A stretch of 64,000 bases of DNA from Pachypanchax playfairii (taxonomy: Eukaryota; Chordata; Actinopteri; Cyprinodontiformes; Aplocheilidae): positions 213,055 through 277,054 of the forward strand of contig SSNP01000303.1 in NCBI GenBank assembly GCA_006937955.1, given 5' to 3'. The position numbers and the translations under genes were made by a program. A model generated the notes under the pieces. It worked only from the letters and a program-made list of their open reading frames with translations, was not told the DNA's origin and did not search any database. Shown here piece after piece: positions 12,598 to 24,600 of this stretch (the first letter of the stretch is position 1; each line of letters begins with the position of its first letter).

Positions 12598-15557
12598 CTT
12601 TAACACAACAGTCAGCTGGAGGCAGACACAGACAATCACAAACAAACAACATAGTGAGACATTTTTCTCATCACTTTAGTCCATCTTCTCTGAGGAACAT
12701 GCATATTAGTAACACTGTGTACACTTTGCCCTCTCCTCAGGAAGAACGTCCTTGTGGTGAGAAAGGTCACTGCCTTGTCAGCAGGGATGCATTCTGGGTA
12801 TTTGTAGAGTAAACAGCGGATCACTTTTTGTTATGGGTCGAAACTCAGCAGGTCTCCAAGCAACTTTCCCTCAGCTTGCACTTGACCACAGAAAGTGTTT
12901 TTGCACCCAGCTAAATGCTGTCATGTGCTTTAAAATAAAACTTTTTCTTCAAAGGGATTTTTAAAAAACTTTCAATTTAATTTAAGAAAATAAAACTCTG
13001 CAAAGTTTCATGATTCTGCAAATGAAAAAAGGGAATTTTAGCCTAAATATTTGAGTAATTTTTATTGTAATAGCACATCTATGAATATAAATCATACATA
13101 TTCCAATTATTAGCCCTATAGAGGGTCAGATGTTGCAGCTGTACTATGCTCTGCAGACATCATGATGGTGAGAGTGACTCTGGACCGTTTGTGTTGACTG
13201 TAAATATGTTTGATCTTTTTTTTTTTTTTTTTTTGCTTGAACTTGTACATTGTACTTTTTCCACCAGCTGAGAAAATAAACAGGTCATTATACATTGAGA
13301 TACCGAGTCTGTCAGGTGATTATTTATTGAATATCATAAAAATACCTTTAACTTATCTTATTACAGTAAGACCAGGTACAGCTCAGCTTCAGATGCTGCA
13401 GAGTCTATAAAAACTTTGTAAAATGAAACACAAGTTTTACTTGAGTTTGAAATAAATGTTAGATATAGAAACTAAGAAACTTCTTTTTTATATCATTATC
13501 AAACAGATGATGCTGCTCTAGTAAACTTAATTAATACGCTCTGAAAACATCTGACAAAAAACAATCTCTTTAAATTAAGTTGGTTAAGTTGTTGCTTAAG
13601 TTAAAAATAACCGGGAAGCCATAAACATTTTTAAACTGAGCCAATAAGTTATAAGTTCTTAAAATTGACTTTATGTCTGCTTATTTTTAAAGCTTCCTAA
13701 CATGAAGCTCATTTTAACATTCTGAAAATCGATGTGACGAGTCTTTTGGGTCGGTGACACCATGGTCGACCCTTGCTGCCTGCAGCAAGATGCTCTCCAC
13801 ACTTGGAAGTGACCTTGAACTGGTTGCAAACTTCACAGTTTTTTTTTTTTTCAACTTTTTTCCCCAAACTGGTTCCACCTGCTTCTGTTTTTAACTGTGC
13901 AGATTAAAATCAAGTACCTGCTTTTCAAAGCCAGAAAGCAAAAGCACAGCGAGGAATTAGAAAACAAATATTAGATCAGCCTGCAGATCAATAACAGCCT
14001 AAATGCAATTTTTTCTTCCAGTTTTTAGTTTCTCTTTTCAGCTCAACATCTTGTAGAAGAAGTTTGTTGCAGCTTCTCAGCAAACAGAAGCAACAGCACA
14101 GAGCTTTTATGAAGCTATTTTGGTCTCCTACATTGTGACCTTTGTCTGAGGGTTCTTCAGTGGCAGGATCAGGTAACAACGCACAAGTCAAGATCGAGCA
14201 GCCCTTTGTCATATTCACACCATGTGTGCAACAGCTTCAAGCAACATGGCAACAATGTTTATCGTGTTGTGTGACAGAATGGGAGAAGCAAATATTTGTC
14301 AACTCCTTCTAGATTTAACTGAATTCTGTTGCTAATTTTAGAAGCTCTTATTGATTAGGATCAAACATTCCCATTATTCCTGTTGACTCTAAATCCTATT
14401 AACGGTGCAGGAAAAACAGGAGATTAGATTTCATCCTGTTTCACATCTGCAGAATAACTTTCATATGAGGAGACATGCACATAGTCATCATTTATCACAA
14501 GCATGCAGGAGTTACTCAAACTGATAACTTAATCCCCAAATATTTTGCTACCTAATTCTGTACCTGTCTTTACCTGATGCAGTGATTCCCAAGTAGAGGA
14601 GTGCTTGTCAATAGTCCAAGACCCTGTCAAATTAAAAGTGTCTTTTCTTTTTTACCTGAATAAATACTTTTAGCTCCTCCTCTTTATTTGTGTTATAAAC
14701 ATTTGTACCTAAGCACAGCGTGAATGTGACATGGCTGCAGGGCTGACGCAGGTACGTATCTGAGACACGTGCAGTATTATTCCATAAACATCAGCAAGCG
14801 TGTGTGCATGGGGGAAATAAATATCTATATGATACTCACAACCAAAGGTGCTTTTATTCATGACTAATAGAGTTATGTGTAAATGAAGATGTGTGAAGAT
14901 GTGCTTGACTTCTAAAGTAAACTTTATATTTATGTTTGCTGGATGTTTCCTCTAAATAAACACTGAGACTTCACACATTCCAGCGTGTCTGTTAAGCCTC
15001 TAAAATATGTTTTATCAACAGTTTAAAGTAGCAAATTCACTGACATGTTTTTTTGTTGTTGTTGTTTTTTTGAAGATTCAGAAAAGAAGCTTTAGAATTT
15101 AAATAAACCAACTTTCCAACTAATTCTTCTAACTTGCTCTAGCTCCTCAAACAAGTTCAGGGTCAACCCAGAAGACTCAGTGCTAACAGCAGCGTGCAGT
15201 GGAGGTGCCCGCTGGATGACTTCATGAGGTGCTTCAACCAACTCCATTAGTCCAGATAAACATGGAGGAACTGAATTTTTGATTCTCACCCAAAAATTAG
15301 ACCAGTCTTTCAGAAAAAATATCATCAATCTGGATAAAACTCAAACTTTTGTCTTTGTAGTTTTCTTCAGATTTGAAGCTTGGCTCTAATGTCTAATGTC
15401 GTGCACACGCCACAGCTGGCTCTAGTCCGGCTCCCTCCATGATTTAAACGTTTTTTTTTACATAGAAAAACACCTCAGATGTTTTTTTCCAGGTGTTGAT
15501 TCACCTTGTTCTTATCTTGCTGCTGTAGGTATAAATATTCTTTTTCTGACTTGCTCC

Positions 15558-15708
15558 AATAGGAGCTGCCATGTTGGATTTTTTTGAAGCCAGACTCGCA
15601 CTAGTGGCATGGGAGTGAAACACCATTACTGGGAAAGTGGGCAGGACTTTCACTCCCATGTCTCTAGTGCAAGTCTGGCTCCAAAAATCCAACATGGCAG
15701 CTCCTATT
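15558..15708. repeat. fold-back MITE, about 62-bp arms
   Basis: The left arm begins AATAGGAGCTGCCATGTTGG and the right arm ends with its reverse complement. The arms share about 62 bp with few mismatches around a loop of about 26 bp (ACCATTACTGGG and onward). This is a near-perfect hairpin, the hallmark of a fold-back element. No target duplication was established. Confidence 0.7.
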
Positions 15709-17409
15709 AACAGGATCTCACAGTTTCACTTTTCAACACAGGAATAAATTGCAGACATTTGGTCTAGATTTTTTACGTCTATCCTTTAGACCACAATGCT
15801 ATAAAAGCTGTACCTAACTTATCAGTCTCTAAAAGTCTACAGTCATGATCCAGAGAAAAAGAACACAAAGTACTTAAACTGACCCACATATGAGAGACTT
15901 GTTTCCATTAATGAAGCAGACTATCATCTCTAAGGAATCAGCTCACTAAGGGCTTATATTTAAAGATGAAGGGACTACAGGTGGAAATTAGCACATGTGC
16001 TATAACCTGGTACAATGCATCTCTCCTTTTGGTTTATGTATATTGTACATTTTCCCTGTTAGAAAAATAAATAAATAAATGAAGATCTGTATTCCAACCA
16101 CATGACATGCTTTTACAATCCACTCAGTCTGTGATGAGGATTAAAGGACAATCCTGATTCCACTGCTGGATGTCTTGTCTTGTTTTCTAAATGACATTCA
16201 CCCTCTTTCCTAAAAAAAGGGGGATCCCCTCACAGATCCAGTCTGTAAGTCACGTCCCTGAGATTTTTACATTTTTACACAGATACTCAGCAGTTCCAGG
16301 CAGGCCATGTGGTTTCTATTCCAGAGAAACTGTTAAATGTAACATGAGACAAAAGTAGGTAGTGAGTATAAGTTCTAGAGTGTGTTGGTCTTCTCATCCT
16401 CACTCTGTTTTTTTTTACATGCTCAATAAAGACTCAGTTGTTTTCCTTTGGCCTCTGAGACTCTGTTAGGTATCTAGGTATCACCCAGTGCTTCCTCCCT
16501 TCAGAATACGTTGCACTCTGTTGGTCTGATGGGTGACAGACATTTTCCTTTCTCTACATTTGGGCAGGAGGTTGAAATGTTTTTATTTCCACAGTATTAT
16601 AGAAAATCCAGTTGTCTAACTTGCGTGTAATAGTTCATTTTTACTTTGATACTGTTTGTTTACAATTTGTCACGCCACGCTAATCAACTTAAACCACAAA
16701 TAATATTATTTTGTTTATGTGCACATTATAGAATGTAAAAAAATATGTGAGAGCATGTCATGATGGTACTATTTATATAGACAGAAAACAGCAGAGGCAG
16801 ATGTCTCTCAACAAGTGATAACAACTTGATAAAAAATGTTAGACACACACGAAAAGACACATAACTCAGTGTGTGTGTGGTTTGTAGGTGATAATAGAAT
16901 CATTTAACAACAGACAGTATTGACAAGAAGAATGAAGACCATTGTTCAGACTTTACCTCACTAAATTGACTGTTATGTTGCTAATTTCTTACACAGTTTT
17001 GTTTATTTTCATCTGACAGTGTAAATGCTCCACACCTCTCTTTGACATCTGTTGAGAGTTGAATTCCTTTAGACATGAGGTTATATGAAGGTCACTGTGT
17101 ACCAAGACATGGTCATGCCAGTGATTGAATCAGCCAGCTGATGGTATGATACACACTGGATTTTCATTACATATTTCATTAAAATAGTTCTGCTGTGATC
17201 ACACAGATGATTTTTTGCAAATTCCTAAATTTATCTCTTGCTGAAAGTTTGAGTTAAAAAAATACCCTAAAGAATCATTTTTGTTGTGACAGTTTTTTTT
17301 AATAACCACAGCTGCATTTAACATACTGTATTATTCGTGCAATATTTTTAAGCCAAAAACAGAATTTAATTTGGGTTTGTTAAAAATGTAAATAAAAACA
17401 GAATGCAAT

Positions 17410-18240
17410 GAGATACAAAGTTCATAAACTCATGATTTATTCAGAGTAGAACATAAACATCATTTCAGATGTGGAAACAAACATTTTAACATTAAAACAA
17501 TACAAGCTCACTTCTACTTTGATGGCAGCAACACATTTTTAAGAAGTTGGAACAGAGTCAACAAAAGCTGCAAAAGTAATTGACGCAATTAAAGGAAAAA
17601 ACTTGAAGAAGATTTGACAACAGAAAAGCACCAAGCATTTCAGAGAGTATTTGAAAATCCACCATCTACCGTGAACAACATCATGAGAATCAGGAGGAAT
17701 CTCTGCGTGCTTGCGACAAGGTCAAAGGTCAAACCAGATGCTCATGATGTTCAGGCTCTGAAGCAGCTGTATTAAAAACAGTTTGATTCTCTACTGGACG
17801 TCACTGCATGGACTCAAGAACACTTCCACATGTCCCTGTCTGTCCACACAGTGTGTGATACACAAACACAGTTAAAGATGGATCATGGAAAGAAGTCAGA
17901 TGTAAACATGAACAAGAAACACCAGAACCTGATCTGAACCAAAGCTCATTTAAAATAGACTCAGGTGGAAACTTTTCTGTGATCAGAATTCTGAAACCAT
18001 GAATATTAAATTAACTTTATTTCATGAACATTTCGGACTCTTGAATCTCTCTGAAGCTTTAACTCCAGTGGCTGAAACATTAATTAGACAAACAGAACTT
18101 CAGTGACTCACTGGTGATTTATTTATATGTGATTTATTGCTTTTCCTTTTGATTTGACAGAATTTTGTTTTAATTTACTCAGCTTGTTCCAACTCTGCAT
18201 GGTTGAATTGTTTAATTGTCAATAAAAGGTCATTTGTAAA
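17410..18240 (+). mobile_element. decayed Tc1-like transposon
   Basis: The order of words matches a common fish Tc1-like element: an N-terminal-coding stretch ('cttgcgacaaggtcaaaggt'), then 'cagctgtattaaaaacag', then 'cactgcatggactcaagaac', then 'ccaaagctcatttaaaatag', then AT-rich sequence. Frames are broken throughout and the catalytic half is missing. The assignment is by recognition; boundaries are approximate. Confidence 0.6.
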
Positions 18241-18958
18241 GACACAGTAAATACTGGAGGTTATCTCGCTCAAACGTCAAAACATAACATCTCTGTTATG
18301 GTGGTATTTAAGAGTGTTTGTCCATAAACAGCACAAGTACAGGTCTAAGCACAGATGAACTCACATTGCATTAAATCAGTCAGTAAATAAAAAGAAATCT
18401 TCCGGAAAATCTGGACAAAAAAAACCTTGAAATTAAATATAATAATTGATAAAAATAGTACATTTCACCTTCCAACGACCTTATAGAAAATGTATGTGAA
18501 GATGAGGGTTAACATTTATCCTTAGAAACACATCAAAGTTATAAACTTTCCCTTTTATTTGATAGAGGTTTAATTCTTTAATCTTTTAATTTAAAAGACA
18601 TTTGAAAGTTTAGGAATCCTTGCCTGTTCATAGTCACGTGACCCGAGTGTTGTGTTGTTCCACAGAGTAAAAAGACATGTATGTTCTCAGGACACCGTGA
18701 TCGACTGAGGGGCCAACATGACCCCACTGACTTTATTTTCTCATGTCGTCTTCTGTCACGAAAACGCTGCAGATTTTTGATTCAGTTGTTCAGACGTCAG
18801 AAAAGGAAGAGAGGATAACATGGAGTGAACCGAGGTGTCGATGAACAGCTGAATCAACACGGTGTTCCAAACCAACTCTGTTGCATCAGCTAAAAGACGA
18901 GGGAGAAATCTCTCCTGCTGACAGTCCTGTGTGTGTACAGTATGTTTAAACTCAGTGC

Positions 18959-18970
18959 GTGTGTGTGTGT

Positions 18971-19036
<66 letters not shown>
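18959..19036 (+). repeat. (TG)n microsatellite, about 78 bp
   Basis: Nearly pure TG repeat with one GAG interruption. An open frame across it reads Val-Cys repeats and is not a gene. Confidence 0.95.
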
Positions 19037-19037
<1 letters not shown>

Positions 19038-19781
19038 ATTCTTGCCATTTCTTTATCAAATGTTACAGTAGATACAAATACAAAGCATGATGTATTTGCT
19101 ATAGCTGAATTAACTGAATTTTACTTAGAATTTGGCTTTTACTGGGATACTAGGATTGTTTTGGTTTGCTCATGTATCATCTGGAGTAATGGAAGCAGAA
19201 ATGGTTAACTGCGTTAAACCAGTCTACTTCCAAATATTTCAGATGTGAGTGAAGTTTTGTTTCTGAGATGAAGTTACACAGTCTTCATGTGCAAAATAAA
19301 GAATTCATTCCTCCTTTTGTTCTTGTTGCTTTAGAATCATAAAACAGAAAAATAAAGGGCTTTACTGTCTTGACTGCAGAGGTTGTGACACAAGCAGAGC
19401 TGGAAGGTCACCACCGGGAGGAGTCCAACACGCATGCTCATACATGTGCTTCTTTAGACTCGCCCCCTGCGTCCTTGACAAGCAGCTGCATTCACATGTA
19501 ACACAAATGTTCATTCATAGAGAAATTTTTGAAGTTTTTTTTAACTTGTTATTAATAAAAATCTTTGTTGAAGAATATATCTAATAAACTTGTGATATTT
19601 CAGTGGTAATGCATCTGACATTTTTTACTTCCCTACATCCTCCAGTTATTAATTTGCAAAGAGATTCAGACGTTTCTGTCGAGGCAGAATTCCAATTCTA
19701 CTTTGATGTCAAACTTTTTTTTATTTTTTAGAGTGAGCAGAAAATAGACCCAGAAAATACATTTTAGAGAATTTTACCCAC

Positions 19782-19782
<1 letters not shown>

Positions 19783-19815
<33 letters not shown>
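19783..19815 (+). repeat. (TAA)n microsatellite
   Basis: About eleven uninterrupted ATA/TAA triplets. Confidence 0.95.
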
Positions 19816-19816
<1 letters not shown>

Positions 19817-21640
19817 GATTGATAGCAATTAAATACAGTTCCTGGTATGTTAATACAAGTAACAACAAAGGAAGGAATCTGTGATTTTTGTTGTTGTGGA
19901 CAAGATTGTCAATTGATTGACTTCCAGTGAGAAGACTGGAATTCAGAAAAACTTACTTTAATGTTCAAATCTACAGTAAAGACACCAAAATACAACATAT
20001 TTTCCAATTAGCACTGACCTGGAATTGAATGATTCAGCAGCAAGTGAATCTTGTCTGCAGTTGCACTGAGTTGTGTGGTGTGGAATTTTTTACTCTTTTT
20101 TTCAACTGCCTTCAGATCAGTTTTGTTGTTAACTAGTACTGAATAGGTACATACAGTTTAATTAACCTGTTTAATGGTCCATAAACAAAAAAGTTGCCTA
20201 TGTGTAAGTTAACAAAAGCAGCACGTGCTGATGTTGTTTTGAAGTTTGTCATTCACATCCTTCATGCAAGTGCTTCCCTCTGGTGGTCAAACTGTGACAC
20301 TGCATTAAAGAGACAGTTCAGACCTTTTGAAGATTGTTGAAAAATTCCTGGCAGTTATTGAACCTGATGCAGACAGCACTCTGAGTGGCATCAGTTTGGA
20401 GAAACAGATGAGTTCTGATACAGTTCATAAGCTAACAGCTAGTAGCAGTAAAGATCTGGAATTAACATCAATTTATTTTTTGATTCAGAGTTATGTGAAT
20501 TATTTTGTAATATGTAAATATTCTAGTAAAAAATGTATGATATCCCCTCCAGTAATGGTCTCTGGCTGTATCTGACTAACTACAGCTGTCTGCTTGTGTT
20601 CTGTGAAACAGACGAAGACCTGAAGGTTTATAAAACAGAGTTTGGATGAAGCATTATGAAATTTTGAGACTGGATGTTTCAAGGTGGCAGCTGTTTACTG
20701 TGGTCTGATCAGCTGTGACTAGTTGTTAGATTGTCAGTCTGTATCAGTTTCTCCTAACTCAGGTCATTCAAAGAAGTAATTATTCATTCTATTTCCAGAG
20801 AAAAATGCAGCTTCTCTGTTCCTCAAATAAAAGGAAGCTGTCCAGAAGCAAAAGGCGGAGTAACTCAGAAATCACTTTCTATGGTTGCATGAAGCTGTAT
20901 TCAGAGATGAGTTCAGGGTCCATTAGGGCCCAAAGCAAAAATTCCCTTTGGGCCCCTCTTTACTTGTACTTGTCATGATTTTAATAAACAATCGATGGCT
21001 GAGCTGCTCTTTACTTTCTGTCAGTGTTTCCCTTCTTGTCATTTTTTTTGATAACTGATAAAATATAGTTTATTAAAACACAGTTCTTGTTTGCCATCTT
21101 GGAGGCCTGAACAGCTGCCCGCCTTGCAAGTTAAAAACAAACCACGCCTCGAGTTGTAGTCAGTAGTTTAACAGCAGGAAGAATATGTTTTTATGCTAAT
21201 CACTGCATTACAAGGACTGTGGAACATAATGAGGTTCCCCTTCACCATCAGGACATTTCTGTCCAGTCTGGACATGAAGCATGTGGGTTGATCTGAGGTA
21301 TTTTTGGATTAGACATGATTTTAAATGAAGCTGTCTGAATTATACAGTTTCTCGTACGTGCAGTATCATGATCGTAATAAGATGTTCTTTGAGATAAACC
21401 TTGACATTTTTGCAGGGCTGACTGCTACTGCTATTACGTTAACAGAGAATATTTACGTCTAATAGCAGAATGAAGAACAATCATGTGAAACTCTTAGTGG
21501 ACGAACAGGATATTTTTATACAAATATAATCCCATGACCCTGATTAACTTCTCCATCATCTCAAGCAAATTATATATTTAAAAAGTGTAGAAACACAATT
21601 ATGTATATTTTTTCCTCTCTTAAACATGATCCATTTTCTA

Positions 21641-24600
21641 TTATTCTTTTATTATTGTGTCCAAGTCATCTTCAATGTCATCACCACCTAAACAGAAAAA
21701 TATCAGTTATTATTAACCTGTGATAATAAATTTTATAATGTATCCTGGTTTTGATTCAAATTTGCTGCTCACCAAAGCAGAGCTGGAATCTCTCTGACTT
21801 TCTCAGCAAAAGAAACAGCAGTCCAAACACCAACAGGACGCCAAAGAAACCTCCAATCACACAGCCGATCAGCACAGCATAGCTGGCACCGTTATCTAAC
21901 GGCAAAGGGTAAAGAAAACAACAAGAGAATGTTTTAAACTGGCAACATGTGGAACAGCATCATGGGATTTTGCTTTTCATGACCAAATCCAGTAAAATGT
22001 AATGCAAGGCCGGGTTACAGAGAGTGTTTCCATCTTCTGAAGTGGATTTTTGGGAAATTGCTATGAACAATTCTTTGTTTTACCTGCGGTTTATATTCAA
22101 TCAACCTCAGTTTGATCAGAATAGTTCTGATTTGATGATGTAACTGCTGGTCTAAATGGGGCCAAAGATAATTAGGCCTACTGTCTAGTAATCTGTCGGA
22201 CTAGATTTTATTTTGTCGGTCAGAGCAGAACTAATGTCTGTTTCTCTAAACTGAGGTTGTTCAGTGATCAATCTACAACAGTTAAGATTGAGGTTAATTA
22301 AAATTTTTCCACATAAATCCAATTCAGAAGATCTGAACTATAATTTTAACAGGTTTAAATAAATCACCATAGACATGCAGAAGGGCGACTTGTCCCCTAG
22401 AATCATTTGACTGCTGACAAACGACTCTTGTGTTGTTGTCAGAGAAGGAGGTTCCCTTGATGGTCCAGATAGCCATTAACTCACGGTCCAACTCTTCACA
22501 GTTTCCATATAGAGCCTTTGGGAGAAAGAGAAGAAAAACCAATGTCATGGGTTTGGGGTGTCATGTCTCATGTCCAGGGGCGTGTCAAGAGGGGGGGCAC
22601 AGGCCACCATTCCAATTACACTGGTCACCCCCAAGCTGAGACAATCAGATCCAATCAATACTTTTACATTAATTCAAAGAAAATGATTAATGAAAGTATA
22701 CCACTGATATTGTGCTTTGATTGAGTTTTATTTCATTTTAGTTTATGGTAATCACTTAAATTATGATAAAAGGTCTATAATTGTGTAAAAACTAGATTTT
22801 TTAAGGCTATGTGCCCATCTACATGTATCACCCTTTTGGAAATCTGTGCCCCTACCTGGCCCTCCCTAACAAAGGTTTATCATGTCTCCTGTGTGGTTGT
22901 ATTCTGTGCTGCGTGTTCTTGCTGTGAGTTTTGGGGTTTGCTTTTATATCTGATGTCTTTGCTGTTTTATTTTCCAATAACCTGTACTTCCTGGCAATGG
23001 GCGGCCGTGGCTCAGGAGGTAGAGTGGGTCATCTGGTAACTGGAAGGTCACCGGCTCAAATCCCTGCTCTGCCCAGAGAAAAACACACACCTGGCCGTTG
23101 TGTCCTTGGGCTAGACACTTAACCCTTAAGCCTGTTTGTGGCGGTCGGAGGGTCTGGTGACCTAGTGTCTGGCAGCCTCTCCTCTGTCAGTGTGTCCCAG
23201 GACAGCTGTGGCTACAAACGTGTGTAGTTCATCATCACCAAGCGTGTATGTGTGAATGGGTGAATGACATACTGTAGTGCGAAGCGCTTTGGGGGTCGTA
23301 GGACCTGAGTAAAGCGCTATACAAGTACACGTCATTTACCATTTCCTGTTATCCCCTCGTTCTTATGGTATGCTTGACTGTCTCCCCAGCTGTTGCCATC
23401 TAGTAATCAGTCTCTGTTAGTTTGTTTTTAAGGCTTTTTGGTTTTTCATTTATCGCTACATCGTCATTTTGAGGTCTTTGTCACTCTGACTCCCTCGTGT
23501 TTATTCCTGAAATTTAGTAAATAGTTTTGTTGCTGCCACGCCAGCCCTTTTGTTTCTTTGTTAAGTATTCTTGTTTTTGGCGTCATCCCTGAGCCTCCCG
23601 CGTGTTTCTCCTGCAACTTGGGTCCTTTAACCACCACACGTACTCAACAGAGGTTAGACGAGAGGAATAAAAAGTGTTTTAAAATAATAATGACAATAAT
23701 ATAACTGTATACGGTGAGCTGGAATTTGAGTTTGGATAAGAACAGCTGGAATAAATAATGATCAATAAACCATAAATGTCAATTATACTATTAAAGCTAT
23801 AGTGCGTAACTTTTACATGTCCGTGAATGTCCGTTTCAGCCAAGCCACTATCAGAGGAGATGACACAATGCAGATTAAGCCGATCGGCTCCTCAAACATC
23901 TCATGGTATTTTTCAATATATATAAATTTTACTTTGCGTGTCGACTGCGACATTCCCGCGCTGTCGCACATGAAATTACGTCTTTTATGTCACAACAAGA
24001 AAAATAATAAGAAATAGAACGCAGTGTCTCGTAGCAGCCGGCAGAACGTGAAGGTCGACATGGCGGAGAATCCAAATAAACAGCCGAGAGACACTTATCG
24101 GGAAGTGGATCCTACCACGAAAAAAACAAAAATTCCTGGACGTGCGGCAGAGGGACTATTGGCTAAGAAGGAAAGTGACCGAAGGAGAAGGCAAACGCGA
24201 ATTTGTATCGGCGTCGCTTTTCCTCGGTGGAGAGAAGAGATCTGGCTGATGTTTACGGGTGCACATAAGTGGTCCGCAGGTCCGCACACACTGTCAAAAT
24301 ATAAAATGCGCACCAGATGAAACCCAGAGCGCCGAAGTTCCAGCTGATTCTGTCTCTATCTGTGTCAGTTTGTGTCTGTCAGTTTACCAGTGTAACGGTT
24401 TTTCAGTCAGTCAGATCAGTGTAGCTGACTGCAGGATTCTGCATCGTGTCAAAACTGAAAAAATTCACTGAATAAGACAAATAGATCATTGTGGCCCCAA
24501 CAGCTGACTAATAAATTTCAACACCAAACTGTTAAATGTAGATTAAAGTGAACAATCAAACCTGTAAACCAGGGGTGCCCAAAGTCAGGCCTCGAGGGCC

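Larger units (their letters stand above)
12700..21640. other. no gene recognised; repeats and intergenic DNA
   Basis: No exon chain could be built. It holds an inverted repeat (15558-15708), a decayed Tc1-like element (17410-18240), a long (TG)n tract, a (TAA)n tract, and around 20.3 kb a stretch starting TTAA-AGAGACAGTTCAGACC that looks like one end of another TTAA element. The FXYD promoter should lie in the first part of it. A short ATG with ideal context at 14731 runs into a splice donor (see findings) but is not supported as a gene. Confidence 0.5.

Noticed and set aside
18933..19208. Open frame with a long Val-Cys repeat
   Set aside because: It is the translation of the (TG)n microsatellite and shows no coding features.
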